DNA of 64,000 bases from Bacteroidales bacterium (lineage in GTDB: Bacteria > Bacteroidota > Bacteroidia > Bacteroidales > UBA932). A program made the position numbers and the translations under genes. The stretch is from contig JAFUJQ010000029.1 in assembly GCA_017473705.1 (NCBI GenBank), positions 1 through 64,000 of the forward strand. Reading direction: 5' to 3'. Of this stretch, positions 25,379 to 34,326 are shown piece by piece. Position 1 is the stretch's first letter, and every line of letters starts with the position of its first letter. The notes below the pieces were generated by a model. That model had not been told where the DNA came from. It was given only the letters and a program-made list of their open reading frames with translations, and ran no database searches.

Positions 25379-28300
25379 ATGATAAGAAGAATTCTCAAGG
25401 CACTGGGTTGGATCGCAGGAATCTGGGTGGCAATATTGCTGATCGCTCAGATCATCCTGTCTTCGTCAATACTGACCAAGACCGTAAACAGCATTGCGGC
25501 CGAGTTCGTTGATGGCGAAATATCGTTCGGCGACGCACGCGTATCACTTCTGCGCCGCTTCCCGAAGGCTACAGTTACCCTTGAGAACTTCAGCATCACA
25601 TATCCTGCCGAGAGGTTTGACTCCCTGGAGCGCATAGGCGTGCAGGGCCATATGCTTTATCACGGAACCGGCGAGACCGCTGACACGCTTGCCTCCTTCA
25701 AGGAACTGTCGGCAAGCATACGCCTGCTGCCGCTTATCAAAGGCGAGTTCCATATCCCGTACATAAGTCTTGTACGGCCAAGGATATTCGCCCACAGCTA
25801 TGACGAGAAAAATGCGAACTGGAACATATTCAGGCTTGACTCAGACGAGGAGGAAGAAGAATCTTCCGGAATGCCTGTAATATCCCTCGGTCATATTTCA
25901 CTTGACAGGCATCCTCACATCGTATACACAGACAGCAAGGATACCCTCTTTGCAATGATAGACCTTGCAAAGCTGCAATTTGACGGCAAGCTCAAGACAA
26001 GCCGGATGTCTAAGGCAAAGGCGGGTCTCATCATGGACAGCCTCTTTGTGGCAGGCCGTATGGGACGCGACACCGTTGCGATGGGACTCGACATGCTCCA
26101 CATCCACGAACACAGGCATCATATGGACATAAACGCCCACGCAAAGGCGTTCCTGGCTACAAGGGCCTTCGGCAGAATGCAGGTACCGATAGACATCAGC
26201 GGTGCGGTATCGTTCCCCAAGGACACTGTGACCGTAATTTCACTTGATAACTTCAAGGCAGACATAGCGACCGTTCCTTTCTATGCCGACGCAGACATAA
26301 GACTATATGAAGGCAGGACAGGAATTGACGGAACAGTTGGCATCAAGGAGTGCAAGCTGCAGAATGTCCTGTCGGACTATCTCTCGCACTTCATCCCTGA
26401 GGCTGACATGATAGAGACCGACGCGGTCGTCAGCCTCAAGGCGGACATCAGCGGAAGCTATGACCACGCAACCGGATCATTGCCGGACATCAAGGCGACC
26501 CTGGATGTTCCGAAGTCCGCCATAGCATACGAACCGTTCCCTCATGACATAAGGTTGGGGCTTACTGCAAAGGCAGAGACCGACGACAAGGGAAGGATCA
26601 ATGTCGACATCGAGGACGCCGCAGTCAACACTGTCGGCATGAAGCTGTCCGCAGATGCAGGAGCAAGAGATCTCCTCGGCGACGACCCGCTATTGAATAT
26701 TGACGGAAGTCTGACAGCTTCGTTCGATTCGCTGCAGACATTCATACCTGACACGATGAATGTGCAGGCGTCGGGGCACCTTGCAGCCGACATAAAGGGA
26801 AGCGCAAGGTTGTCACACCTGAATCTGTATAACTTCTCCAGGGCAGAACTGACCGGCAAGCTCAGCCTCAAGGACATCGTCCTGAACGCACAGGACGACA
26901 CGATCAGCGTAAACATCGACACTGTCGGTATAGTCCTGGGACCTGAGACACGCACTTCACGCAGAGATCCGTCAAAGTCATTCAGACTGCTCGGAATAAA
27001 GGGATCTGCAGGCAACGCCGACATAACATATAAAGATGCCCTGGCCCTCAAGGGAAAAGGGCTTGCATTCAGCGCGATGAACTCGATCCCTGAGGGCGAC
27101 GACACCAGCAAAGTGAGCTACCTCGGCGGCACAATCAGCGCCCGACAGCTGTCAGTCTGGGATTCCGAAGGATCGAGCGTAAATCTGGATCAGACGACAA
27201 ACAGGTTCCAGATGATACCGAAGAAGGGCCAGCCTACAGTGCCGATGCTGACCTTCTCAAGCGTAAACAAGAGAATCACTCTCGCGACCTCCGTCAACCG
27301 AGCCATTCTTACAGACTCGCAGATCAGGGCCAGCGCAGCCTTGAACACTCTTGAGCGCAGGGCAAAGATGCAGGCATTCCGTGATTCGCTGGCAAGAGTA
27401 TATCCTGATATTCCGAAGGACTCTCTTTTCAGGCATATGATGAAGCAGAGAAGTGCACGCGAAATGCCGGATTGGCTAAAAGAGGAAGACTTCAGGAAGA
27501 GAGACATCGACATCAAGCTTGACGAAAGTCTGGCCAGATATTTCAGGGAATGGGATCTCAAGGGCAGGATTGACGTCAGGACAGGTATCGTAATGACGCC
27601 ATACTTCCCGTTGAGAAACATCATCCGTGGATTCGAGTGCGACTTCAACAACAATGAAGTAAGGATCGACAGCATGAAGATTGTTGCGGGAGAGTCCGAG
27701 ATTGCTGCGAAAGGCAAGCTTACTGGTCTGAAGAGGGCATTGCTGCGCAACGGTATGATGAATCTGGATGTTGACATCACATCCGGAGGGATCAATGCGA
27801 ACGAGCTCCTGAAGGCATACAATGCCGGAAGTGCGTTCGACCCGGAGGCCGCCAAGGAGTCCATGGAAAATGCGACCAACTCCGAATTCTTCAAGATGGT
27901 GACAACCGACACCACCGCCGTATCTGAAGAGATAGGACTCATCGTTGTTCCGGCAAACCTCAACGCAGACATAAGTCTGAATGCTTCGAACATCAGATAC
28001 TCCGACCTGGACATCAGCAAGATGACGGCAGACATCATCATGAAGGAACGCTGCGTACAGATGACAAACACCACAGCTGAGACCAACATGGGTGGAATCT
28101 CGTTCGATGGTTTCTACTCGACAAAGACAAAGAAGGACCTCAAGACCGGATTCAGCCTGAACCTTATGGACATTACGGCAGAGAAAGTGATTGACCTCGT
28201 GCCTTCTGTGGACACCATCATGCCACTGCTGAAGTCATTCAAGGGGCTCCTCAACTGCGAGATTGCATGCACAGCGCAGATCGATACAAACATGAACATC

Positions 28301-28984
28301 TTGACGCCAAGCATCAACGGAGTCATGAGGATAGGAGGTGAAGACCTGTCGATATCCGATAACGACATGTTCAGGACGCTGGCCAAAAAGTTGCTTTTCA
28401 AGAACAAGAAGGAAGGAAAGATCGATAAGATGACTGTAGAAGGAGTGATCAAGGACAATGTGGTGGAGATCTTCCCATTCGTCCTGAAGGTTGACAGATA
28501 TACGTTGGCACTGAGCGGCATCCAGAATCTGGACATGTCATTCAGATATCATGTTTCCGTTCTGAAATCGCCGTTCCTCATCAGGCTCGGTATCGACCTT
28601 TCCGGACAGGACTTCGACAACATGAAGTTCAAGATCGGCAAGGCGAAGTACAAGAGCACCAAGGTTCCAGTCTTCTCAGCCGTGATTGACGACACCAAGA
28701 TCAACTTGCTCAGCTCCATCAAGGGCATTTTTGAGAAGGGAGTGGAAGCAGCAATCAAGGAAAACGAGGAGCAGAAGGCAATCGCAGAGCACAAGGCAAA
28801 CATCAACTATGTCAACGCTGTCGACATAAAGCTTGAGGAACTGAGCGAGGAGGAGCAGCGTCAGATGTCTGCCGACGAGCAGGCGGATGCCGCGAAGGAG
28901 CAGGCTCGGGCAGAAACAGCCGACGAGATAGAAAAGTTGGCCAACAAGGCAGTAGAAGAATTAAGATCGAAAGGTATACTATAG
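25379..28984 (+). CDS. AsmA-family envelope protein
   Basis: 1201 residues. One N-terminal membrane helix (about 8-28, LGWIAGIWVAILLIAQIIL) anchors a long periplasmic beta-rich region of the AsmA/chorein type; the N-terminal AsmA region is seen in SILTKTVNSIAAEF. AsmA-like proteins are thought to form hydrophobic grooves that help move phospholipids to the outer membrane. The C-terminal 100 residues are charged and helical (ENEEQKAIAEHKAN, EELSEEEQRQMSADEQ). The ATG at 25379 fits the -7 box and signal anchor. prmA starts 2 bases after its stop. Confidence 0.87.
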   Translation: MIRRILKALGWIAGIWVAILLIAQIILSSSILTKTVNSIAAEFVDGEISFGDARVSLLRRFPKATVTLENFSITYPAERFDSLERIGVQGHMLYHGTGETADTLASFKELSASIRLLPLIKGEFHIPYISLVRPRIFAHSYDEKNANWNIFRLDSDEEEEESSGMPVISLGHISLDRHPHIVYTDSKDTLFAMIDLAKLQFDGKLKTSRMSKAKAGLIMDSLFVAGRMGRDTVAMGLDMLHIHEHRHHMDINAHAKAFLATRAFGRMQVPIDISGAVSFPKDTVTVISLDNFKADIATVPFYADADIRLYEGRTGIDGTVGIKECKLQNVLSDYLSHFIPEADMIETDAVVSLKADISGSYDHATGSLPDIKATLDVPKSAIAYEPFPHDIRLGLTAKAETDDKGRINVDIEDAAVNTVGMKLSADAGARDLLGDDPLLNIDGSLTASFDSLQTFIPDTMNVQASGHLAADIKGSARLSHLNLYNFSRAELTGKLSLKDIVLNAQDDTISVNIDTVGIVLGPETRTSRRDPSKSFRLLGIKGSAGNADITYKDALALKGKGLAFSAMNSIPEGDDTSKVSYLGGTISARQLSVWDSEGSSVNLDQTTNRFQMIPKKGQPTVPMLTFSSVNKRITLATSVNRAILTDSQIRASAALNTLERRAKMQAFRDSLARVYPDIPKDSLFRHMMKQRSAREMPDWLKEEDFRKRDIDIKLDESLARYFREWDLKGRIDVRTGIVMTPYFPLRNIIRGFECDFNNNEVRIDSMKIVAGESEIAAKGKLTGLKRALLRNGMMNLDVDITSGGINANELLKAYNAGSAFDPEAAKESMENATNSEFFKMVTTDTTAVSEEIGLIVVPANLNADISLNASNIRYSDLDISKMTADIIMKERCVQMTNTTAETNMGGISFDGFYSTKTKKDLKTGFSLNLMDITAEKVIDLVPSVDTIMPLLKSFKGLLNCEIACTAQIDTNMNILTPSINGVMRIGGEDLSISDNDMFRTLAKKLLFKNKKEGKIDKMTVEGVIKDNVVEIFPFVLKVDRYTLALSGIQNLDMSFRYHVSVLKSPFLIRLGIDLSGQDFDNMKFKIGKAKYKSTKVPVFSAVIDDTKINLLSSIKGIFEKGVEAAIKENEEQKAIAEHKANINYVNAVDIKLEELSEEEQRQMSADEQADAAKEQARAETADEIEKLANKAVEELRSKGIL

Positions 28985-28986
28985 AT

Positions 28987-29853
28987 ATGAACAGTCAGGA
29001 ATATATAGAGGTAGCGATCAAGATCGCTCCGTTCAGCGAAGAGAATGCAGACATCGTGACTGCAGAGATCAGCGAGCTTCCGTTCGAGTCATTCAGCGCA
29101 GAAGACCCGTATCTCAAATGTTACATACAGAAGGAACTGTATGACGCTCACGCACTTAAAGCCGTCATGAGCGGAGTCGAAGGATATGGTTTCGAAGTGG
29201 ACTACACTGCAAATCTGATTCCGGCCACCAACTGGAACGCCGTGTGGGAGAGCCAGTTCAACCCTATCGTCGTTGACGGCAAGTGCACCATCAAGGCATC
29301 CTTCCACGAAGGTCTGAAGCGTACAAGATTCAATATAACCATAGACCCGAAGATGGCCTTCGGCACCGGACATCACCAGACGACCTACATGATGTGCCGC
29401 GCGCTCCTCGACAATGAGGATGCAGTGAAGGGCAAGGTGATCATGGACATGGGATGCGGCACAGCTGTGCTGGCAATCCTTGCAGCCAAGATGAAGGCAG
29501 CCCGCGTATACGGCATCGACATTGACGCCATCGCCGCGATTTCCGCTTATGACAACGCCCGTCTGAACCGCGTCGGAACAAGGATCGAGACATACTGCGG
29601 AGATGCCTCCCTACTTCAGAGGAACACCTATGACGTGCTCCTTGCCAACATCAACCGCAACATCCTCCTCCAGGACATCCCGACATACGCGCACTGCATC
29701 CGCAAGGGCGGCCTGCTGTTTGTCAGCGGATTCTATCTGGAAGACATGCCGATGATCATAGGCATGGCGCAGAGCGTAGGACTGGAATATGTAAGTCACG
29801 ACTCAATGGAGAACTGGTGCTGCATAAAGTTCAGCAAACCTTCAGATAAATAA
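28987..29853 (+). CDS. prmA: Ribosomal protein L11 methyltransferase
   Basis: 288 residues. Trimethylates ribosomal protein uL11 using S-adenosylmethionine. The N-terminal substrate domain (1-100) is followed by FGTGHHQTTYM, SAM motif I MDMGCGTAVLAILAA and LLANINRN (the post-I NPPY-like site). Co-transcribed with asmA upstream and a small lipoprotein downstream (4 bases). Confidence 0.95.
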   Translation: MNSQEYIEVAIKIAPFSEENADIVTAEISELPFESFSAEDPYLKCYIQKELYDAHALKAVMSGVEGYGFEVDYTANLIPATNWNAVWESQFNPIVVDGKCTIKASFHEGLKRTRFNITIDPKMAFGTGHHQTTYMMCRALLDNEDAVKGKVIMDMGCGTAVLAILAAKMKAARVYGIDIDAIAAISAYDNARLNRVGTRIETYCGDASLLQRNTYDVLLANINRNILLQDIPTYAHCIRKGGLLFVSGFYLEDMPMIIGMAQSVGLEYVSHDSMENWCCIKFSKPSDK

Positions 29854-29857
29854 AGGA

Positions 29858-30589
29858 ATGAAGAAGATACTTACATATATATTGTGTCTTGCTGGATTCC
29901 TTGCTGTATCCTGCAAGCCTGATGCATACACAGGGCCTCTTGACTCCCCTGCCGGCAACTGGATGGGCACAAGAAGTCAGTATCTGTTCAACGGAGAGCA
30001 GGTAGCTGACATAGACAGCTGCGAAACCACTGCCATATCCTTCTACAAGCAGGGCCTCTGCTGTATAGAAGGCAAGAAGGGAGCATTCCCATACATCTAT
30101 GACCACGAGACCGGACACCTTCAGATCGACAACTCCCTCTGGCAGGTCCTCACCCTGACAGGAGCTGAAGTCGTCATGCAGTATCTATACACTGTATACC
30201 CTCCAGAGGAAACGCCTGAGGTTGCCCCTGCAGCAGAAGAAACACCCGACACCCCTGTAGAACCGGAAGTTCCTGAAGAGCCGGAAGCTCCTGAAGAGCC
30301 GGAAGTTCCCGAAGAGCCGGAAGTTCCTGAAGAGCCGGAAGTTCCTGAAGAGCCGGAAGTTCCTGAAGTCAAGCCAGACGCCAACGGAGTGATCCTCCCT
30401 GCAGAATACAACGGATTCACCATAGAGTCCGACAACAACGGCTACTTCTACAAAAACGAAGCGGACGAAACAGTATACTGCAACTTCAAAGGCTGGAAAA
30501 ACGAAACCGACAGCCTCATCATAGACTTCTGGTACGACAGCCATATAGACCACCTCATCCCGCTCGTCGTCCAAACCACAAAGAAATAA
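29858..30589 (+). CDS. Lipoprotein with Pro-Glu tandem repeats
   Basis: 243 residues. MKKILTYILCLAGFLAVSC is a type II signal peptide (lipobox AVSC, Cys19). An N-terminal globular part (20-110) and a C-terminal part (about 185-243) flank a rigid acidic linker of PEVPEE repeats (about 135-175). The repeats come from an 18-bp tandem array at 30263-30370. Such linkers lift a domain off the membrane. I do not recognise either domain. It ends the asmA-prmA transcript. Confidence 0.75.
   Translation: MKKILTYILCLAGFLAVSCKPDAYTGPLDSPAGNWMGTRSQYLFNGEQVADIDSCETTAISFYKQGLCCIEGKKGAFPYIYDHETGHLQIDNSLWQVLTLTGAEVVMQYLYTVYPPEETPEVAPAAEETPDTPVEPEVPEEPEAPEEPEVPEEPEVPEEPEVPEEPEVPEVKPDANGVILPAEYNGFTIESDNNGYFYKNEADETVYCNFKGWKNETDSLIIDFWYDSHIDHLIPLVVQTTKK
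30263..30370 (+). repeat. 18-bp tandem repeat, about six copies, within a lipoprotein gene
   Basis: Unit CCGGAAGTTCCTGAAGAG repeats at 30263, 30281, 30299, 30317, 30335 and 30353 with only one or two changes per copy. In frame (18 bp = 6 codons), so copy-number change would keep the reading frame. Confidence 0.9.
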
Positions 30590-30633
30590 ACGGAATTCAT
30601 TCCCGCCAACATTACCTGAATTATAAACCAATT

Positions 30634-30669
30634 GTGCCAGGGGCACCTTCATATGATAGTCCCTGGCAC
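30634..30669. repeat. 36-bp hairpin U1
   Basis: Perfect 9-bp arms GTGCCAGGG/CCCTGGCAC with an 18-base loop starting GCAC. No T-run. It has the same length and layout as U2. Confidence 0.55.
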
Positions 30670-30718
30670 GATTGACCAATACAACCTATTGACATCCAAG
30701 CTTTTCCGCAAGTCATGC

Positions 30719-30754
30719 GTTCCAAGGGCACTTAAAACAATCACCCCCTGGAAC
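30719..30754. repeat. 36-bp hairpin U2
   Basis: Arms GTTCCAaGGG and CCCccTGGAAC, with GGGCAC at the same position as U1. Likely a diverged copy of the same element. Confidence 0.45.
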
Positions 30755-30815
30755 ACTTACCATCGCCCACGCCGGAAGGAATTCAGAAACGGAACCATGA
30801 TCCGTCTTACGGTAT

Positions 30816-31064
30816 CTACTGCCGGAAAGTAATCTTTACAACATAATCAGAATCAGCTTCTGAGAACGGAACAGACACATTCAGGATGCCATCCTTGAAG
30901 CTATAAGCCAGCGCACTGCCATCCCTCAGAGAAACCACGGACTTAATCTTCGGTTTTCGAGGGAGTTCCATCTTGACGCCGCCCTCCGCTGGCTTGAATA
31001 CGTGCAGGTATAATGCGTCTGCACCGCGGGTTGCCACTCCCCAATCCTGTTCAGGGATGCCCTG
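30816..31064 (-). pseudogene. 3' remnant of a GH29 alpha-L-fucosidase gene
   Basis: On the minus strand about 82 codons read GIPEQDWGVATRGADALY, then an ELPRKPKIKSVVSLRDGS segment, and end in KITFRQ-stop. This resembles the C-terminal beta-sandwich of GH29 fucosidases ('PWGVTTRKGD..VYVH..' type). Upstream of about 31064 the homology stops and no catalytic domain is found before the tRNA, so more than 80% of the gene is gone. Assignment is from remembered family patterns; the gene is surely not functional. Confidence 0.55.
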
Positions 31065-31204
31065 CAGGTCAGTCGCCAGACAATAAATGCAATAGAGAAA
31101 GGAAAGTTCAACCCGTCGACAATCCTCGCATTGAAGTTATCCAACCTCTTCCAGAAACCGGTAAACGAAATCTTCTCTCTCGAAGACACCGACTGACCTT
31201 CAGT

Positions 31205-31240
31205 GTGCCCGGTGGTCAAAAACCATGACGACCGAGCACA
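31205..31240. repeat. 36-bp hairpin UA
   Basis: Starts GTGCCCGGTGGTC and ends GACGACCGAGCAC(A), arms match at 11 of 13 positions. Similar in sequence to UB 73 bases away. Confidence 0.5.
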
Positions 31241-31277
31241 CCGAGATGCCACAGAAGGCCCTCCAAGCAACCTTACC

Positions 31278-31313
31278 GTGCTCGGCAGTCAACCAAAACG
31301 ACCACCGAGCACG
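31278..31313. repeat. 36-bp hairpin UB
   Basis: Starts GTGCTCGG and ends CCGAGCAC(G); outer 8-9 bp pair perfectly. Direct repeat of UA with about two thirds identity. Confidence 0.5.
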
Positions 31314-31343
31314 AAAAAAGCCCAACCATTTAAAGGTTGAGCT
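31314..31343 (-). terminator. Terminator of tRNA-Leu
   Basis: On the minus strand AGCTCAACC pairs with GGTTGGGCT (one G-T), loop TTTAAAT, then TTTTT. It begins 8 bases after the tRNA end. Confidence 0.85.
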
Positions 31344-31350
31344 CTTTTTG

Positions 31351-31432
31351 TGCGGGCGAAGGGAATCGAACCCATACGCCTCACGGCACCAGATCCTAAG
31401 TCTGGCTTGTCTACCAATTTCAACACGCCCGC
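31351..31432 (-). tRNA. tRNA-Leu (anticodon TAG)
   Basis: The minus strand folds as a class II tRNA: acceptor GCGGGCG/CGCCCGC, anticodon stem CCAGA/TCTGG with loop CTTAGGA (anticodon TAG, reads CUN), a long variable arm (GTGCCGTGAGGCG), and T arm with GGTTCGATTCC. The discriminator is A, as in tRNA-Leu. CCA is not encoded. Confidence 0.95.
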
Positions 31433-31443
31433 GAATCGGACTG

Positions 31444-31474
31444 CAAATGTAGCACAAAATATTGTAATTGCAAA
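31444..31474 (-). promoter_or_regulatory. Consensus promoter of tRNA-Leu
   Basis: TTTG (31471-31474), 19-base spacer, TACATTTG (31444-31451) on the minus strand: full match to the Bacteroidota consensus. Confidence 0.85.
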
Positions 31475-31521
31475 TTTTGTGTGGATGAAGTTCCGTTCAG
31501 GTGAATGGATTTCAATATATG

Positions 31522-32109
31522 TCAGAAACAGATGCCCAGACGGATGCTGAAGCTCATTGCAAGGATAGGGACATCTTTGCCGAACCAGTGCCATAGCTCA
31601 AAGCCATGGTGGTATCTTGTCTCAGCAGGTGAGCCTACTGCATATCCGCCGCCAACCCAGAAATCAGCCAGAAAGCGTTTATAGACATATTGATAGCCGA
31701 CTGTGCCTAACAGGGTGCCCATCTCGGCCAGTGTCCTGCCACCGGACCGTCCCTTGTAATTATATCGTGAATATACAAATTCAGGACGCAGGTAGAACCC
31801 CTTAAGGGAGATCTCGTCTCGGCCGAGGAAGAACTTATGACCATACCTGAGGGTAAATCCCATCGGGTCGTTATGGTATTTGTCATAGCCTGCACTGATG
31901 AGACTGGCGCAGATTTCACCGCTCTGATTCCATTTCGAGAAAGCTCTTTCATAGGAAAGTTTCGTGCTTCCGCTGAACCACGAGAGGAATGTCAGCTTGA
32001 TGGAGTTCTTGTAATCTGGCGCTTCGCCGACATTATCGGAAGCCTTAAGATCCGTGGGCAGGAATGCCAATAAGGGGATGAGCATTCCCATAATAAGAGT
32101 TCGTTTCAT
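31522..32109 (-). CDS. Small outer-membrane beta-barrel-like protein
   Basis: 195 residues from the ATG at 32109; longer frames would run through the tRNA-fMet gene. It starts MKRTLIMGMLIPLLAFLPTDLKA, a signal peptide. The mature part has alternating aromatic/polar strands (KLSYERAFSKW, FTLRYGHKFF, YLRPEFVYSRYNYKG, FLADFWVGGGYAVG) and ends in an aromatic residue (GICF), as expected for a BAM-assembled barrel of about eight strands. Function unknown. It lies between two tRNA genes and may share the tRNA-fMet transcript. Confidence 0.65.
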   Translation of the reverse strand: MKRTLIMGMLIPLLAFLPTDLKASDNVGEAPDYKNSIKLTFLSWFSGSTKLSYERAFSKWNQSGEICASLISAGYDKYHNDPMGFTLRYGHKFFLGRDEISLKGFYLRPEFVYSRYNYKGRSGGRTLAEMGTLLGTVGYQYVYKRFLADFWVGGGYAVGSPAETRYHHGFELWHWFGKDVPILAMSFSIRLGICF

Positions 32110-32165
32110 AGTCAAGTCGGTTGTATAAAAAAAATAGAGGAAAACCCATGATTTTCCTCTATGCT

Positions 32166-32241
32166 TGGTAGCGGGAGGAGGACTCGAACCTCCGGCCTCC
32201 GGGTTATGAGCCCGACGAGCTACCAACTGCTCTATCCCGCG
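32166..32241 (-). tRNA. Initiator tRNA-fMet (anticodon CAT)
   Basis: 76 bases with encoded CCA. Anticodon loop CTCATAA on a GGG/CCC stem, the mark of initiator tRNAs, and an unpaired first position (C1 against T72). Acceptor CGCGGGA pairs with TCCCGC at positions 2-7. T arm GGAGG-TTCGAGT-CCTCC. Confidence 0.95.
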
Positions 32242-32252
32242 ATATTGGACTG

Positions 32253-32283
32253 CAAATATACGGACATTTTTTGAAACTGCAAA
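32253..32283 (-). promoter_or_regulatory. Consensus promoter of tRNA-fMet
   Basis: TTTG (32280-32283), 19-base spacer, TATATTTG (32253-32260). The bases after the box (CAGTCC) match those in the tRNA-Leu promoter. Confidence 0.88.
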
Positions 32284-32301
32284 TTTTTATTGCAAAAATT
32301 T

Positions 32302-32330
32302 AGATTTCTCTACTTCGCTCGAAATGACAG
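32302..32330 (+). repeat. Short dispersed repeat, copy 2
   Basis: Starts AGATTTCTCTAC, ends CGCTCGAAATGACAG. A second ATGACAG lies 18 bases on. Nearly the same as copy 3 at 40468. Confidence 0.65.
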
Positions 32331-32353
32331 TCGGGTCTGTAATGACAGGAACA

Positions 32354-33763
32354 TTAATTCATAAATAAGATTATTCCTTCAATATCGGTCTTGGTGAATG
32401 ACTTCTGTTCGCCTGTCGAGAGGTTCTTGATGTTCACTGTTCCTTCTGCCACCTCGTTGCCTCCTACGATCGAGAGGAACGGTATCGCCTTCTTATCAGC
32501 ATAGTCGAACTGCTTCTTGAGCTTGGTCTGCTCCGGATAGATCTCGCATGCCACTCCGGCTTCACGAAGCGACTTGACTACAGGAATCAGATATCTGAGC
32601 TCTTCCTGACCCATGTTCGCGAAGAGAAGCTTTGTTGTGGAGGTCACTTCCGAAGGGAACTTGTCAAGACCTTTGAGCACGTCATAGATGCGGTCTGCGC
32701 CGAAGGAAATGCCGACTCCCGACATGTTAGGAAGGCCGAAGATGCCGGTGAGGTTGTCATATCTTCCGCCTCCGCAGATGCTTCCGATGGCAAAATCCTT
32801 TGCCTTCACCTCGAAAATAGCTCCAGTATAATAGTTAAGGCCACGCGCAAGCGATAGGTCGATCTCCACATCGTGACGGATTTCCGCCGCATCGATGAAT
32901 CCGAAGAGTTCCTCCAGCTCGTCAAGACCCTTGAGGCCGGCCTCTGAAACGATACCGGAAGCCGACTTTCCACTCATGAGGTCGCGCATGACTGCAAGCT
33001 TTTCCGATGTCGAGCCAGAAAGCTGAAGGACAGGACGGATAACCTCGACAGCCTCCTGAGTGAGTCCCTTCTCGGTCATCTCCGCCTCGACAGCCTCAAG
33101 ACCGATCTTGTCGATCTTGTCGATTGCAACAGTTATATCTACCACCTTGTCCGGAAATCCACATATCTCCGCCATACCTGTCAGAACCTTGCGGTTGTTG
33201 ATCTTGATGCATACGTTCACGTCGAAGAGCGTGAACACTCTGTCAACGATCTGCACAAGTTCGAGTTCGTTGAGCTGCGATGTAGAACCGATCACATCCA
33301 CGTCACACTGATAGAACTCTCTGTAGCGTCCCTTCTGCGGACGGTCCGCACGCCATACCGGCTGTATCTGGAACCTTTTGAAAGGGAATGTGATGTCATT
33401 CTGGTGCTGCACCACGAAACGGGCAAAAGGCACCGTGAGGTCGTAACGGAGGCCTTTCTCACACACCTTGAGAGAAAGGGCCTTACTGTTGTAGCCGTCC
33501 TCTGTGCCCTCAACACGATATTCGTCATAGTTGATCTTCGAGAATGCGTCTCCCGAGTTGAGGATTCTGAAAAGAAGCTTGTCGCCTTCTTCACCGTATT
33601 TTCCAAGAAGAGTGCTGAGGTTCTCCATCGAAGGTGTCTCGATCGGAGCGTATCCATATGTCTTGAATACCGAACGTATGGTGTCGAATATATAGTTTCT
33701 ACCTGCCATCTCTGCAGGTCCGAAGTCTCTTGTTCCCTTTGGAATTGACGGTTTCTGTGCCAT
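32354..33763 (-). CDS. hisS: Histidyl-tRNA synthetase
   Basis: 469 residues, class II. Charges tRNA-His. It starts [16 protein letters not shown]; motif 2 region [21 protein letters not shown], the His-binding loop [14 protein letters not shown], and the C-terminal anticodon domain. An earlier in-frame ATG at 33793 overlaps the -7 box (33791-33798), so 33763 is chosen. Confidence 0.96.
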   Translation of the reverse strand: MAQKPSIPKGTRDFGPAEMAGRNYIFDTIRSVFKTYGYAPIETPSMENLSTLLGKYGEEGDKLLFRILNSGDAFSKINYDEYRVEGTEDGYNSKALSLKVCEKGLRYDLTVPFARFVVQHQNDITFPFKRFQIQPVWRADRPQKGRYREFYQCDVDVIGSTSQLNELELVQIVDRVFTLFDVNVCIKINNRKVLTGMAEICGFPDKVVDITVAIDKIDKIGLEAVEAEMTEKGLTQEAVEVIRPVLQLSGSTSEKLAVMRDLMSGKSASGIVSEAGLKGLDELEELFGFIDAAEIRHDVEIDLSLARGLNYYTGAIFEVKAKDFAIGSICGGGRYDNLTGIFGLPNMSGVGISFGADRIYDVLKGLDKFPSEVTSTTKLLFANMGQEELRYLIPVVKSLREAGVACEIYPEQTKLKKQFDYADKKAIPFLSIVGGNEVAEGTVNIKNLSTGEQKSFTKTDIEGIILFMN

Positions 33764-33790
33764 TTCTTTTCTTTTTACTGTTACAACCTG

Positions 33791-33798
33791 CAAATTTA
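33791..33798 (-). promoter_or_regulatory. -7 box of hisS
   Basis: TAAATTTG on the minus strand, 27 bases before the ATG; directly after the terminator of the preceding gene. Confidence 0.6.
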
Positions 33799-33800
33799 AT

Positions 33801-33840
33801 AATAAAAATGGTACTCCGACCTTAAAATGCCGGAGTACCA
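33801..33840 (-). terminator. Rho-independent terminator of the PepSY-like pair
   Basis: 10-bp stem TGGTACTCCG/CGGAGTACCA followed on the minus strand by TTTTTATT. Confidence 0.9.
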
Positions 33841-33869
33841 GATAAAATGTTCATCAACAGGCCTGATTT

Positions 33870-34325
33870 CTATAGAGGCACCGACACCCCTCCGTCTACA
33901 GTAACATTCAGACGGATCTTCACGCCGTTGAACATGAGTTCAAGACTGTAATAATCGCCTTCGGGCGTCGTCACATACTCAATGTCATCATGTGACAGAA
34001 CAGCAGAAGCATACTCTGAGGCAGCCAGCGCATCCTTGACAGACTGTGGAAGCTCGCTTGCAAACATATCGGTCTCGGTGCGGAGCCAGTTGCCGTTTGC
34101 ATCGTACCAGGCTTCATGCTCCTGAACAGCCGGAGGGGTTCCGGTCTCAAAAGAGACTTTCCATAATCCCCTCTCTGCCTCCCACTCGACATCACGTGCA
34201 TCAGGATACATATCCTTGAACTCTGTCCTTACGTCCTTGGACGGCTTTCCATCCTCATACTTCTCACATGAGAGCAGTGACAAAGCCAATACTGCCATCA
34301 CTGCATAAGCTAACATACGTTTCAT
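33870..34325 (-). CDS. PepSY-like (DUF2874) lipoprotein
   Basis: 151 residues. Signal peptide MKRMLAYAVMAVLALSLLSC with lipobox (LLSC, Cys20). The mature part has two PepSY-like halves (FKDMYPDARDVEWEAERGLW and the later KDALAASEYASAVLSHDDIEY). Such domains in Bacteroidota belong to the beta-lactamase-inhibitor-like PepSY fold; their ligands are unknown. It follows a paralogue by 1 base and ends at a strong terminator, so the two form an operon. Confidence 0.8.
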   Translation of the reverse strand: MKRMLAYAVMAVLALSLLSCEKYEDGKPSKDVRTEFKDMYPDARDVEWEAERGLWKVSFETGTPPAVQEHEAWYDANGNWLRTETDMFASELPQSVKDALAASEYASAVLSHDDIEYVTTPEGDYYSLELMFNGVKIRLNVTVDGGVSVPL

Positions 34326-34326
34326 A

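Larger units (their letters stand above)
30590..31350. other. 760-bp degraded intergenic region
   Basis: No intact gene is seen. It holds a 3' remnant of an alpha-L-fucosidase gene (30816-31064), four 36-bp hairpins (30634, 30719, 31205, 31278) and the tRNA-Leu terminator. Reading frames across 31065-31270 lack recognisable domains. Confidence 0.7.

Noticed and set aside
30121-30438. Minus-strand frame rich in Gly-Ser-Ser-Gly-Thr repeats
   Set aside because: It is the antisense reading of the PEVPEE repeats in the lipoprotein gene.
30926-31270. Minus-strand 114-codon frame across the fucosidase remnant
   Set aside because: It is in a different frame from the GH29-like residues and resembles no family; it spans the UA hairpin.
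30634-31313. CRISPR array
   Set aside because: The 36-bp elements are only pairwise similar, unevenly spaced (85, 451 and 73 bases apart, start to start) and no cas genes are present.
32110-32226. Longer start for the small barrel protein
   Set aside because: The extension would be translated from the tRNA-fMet gene.
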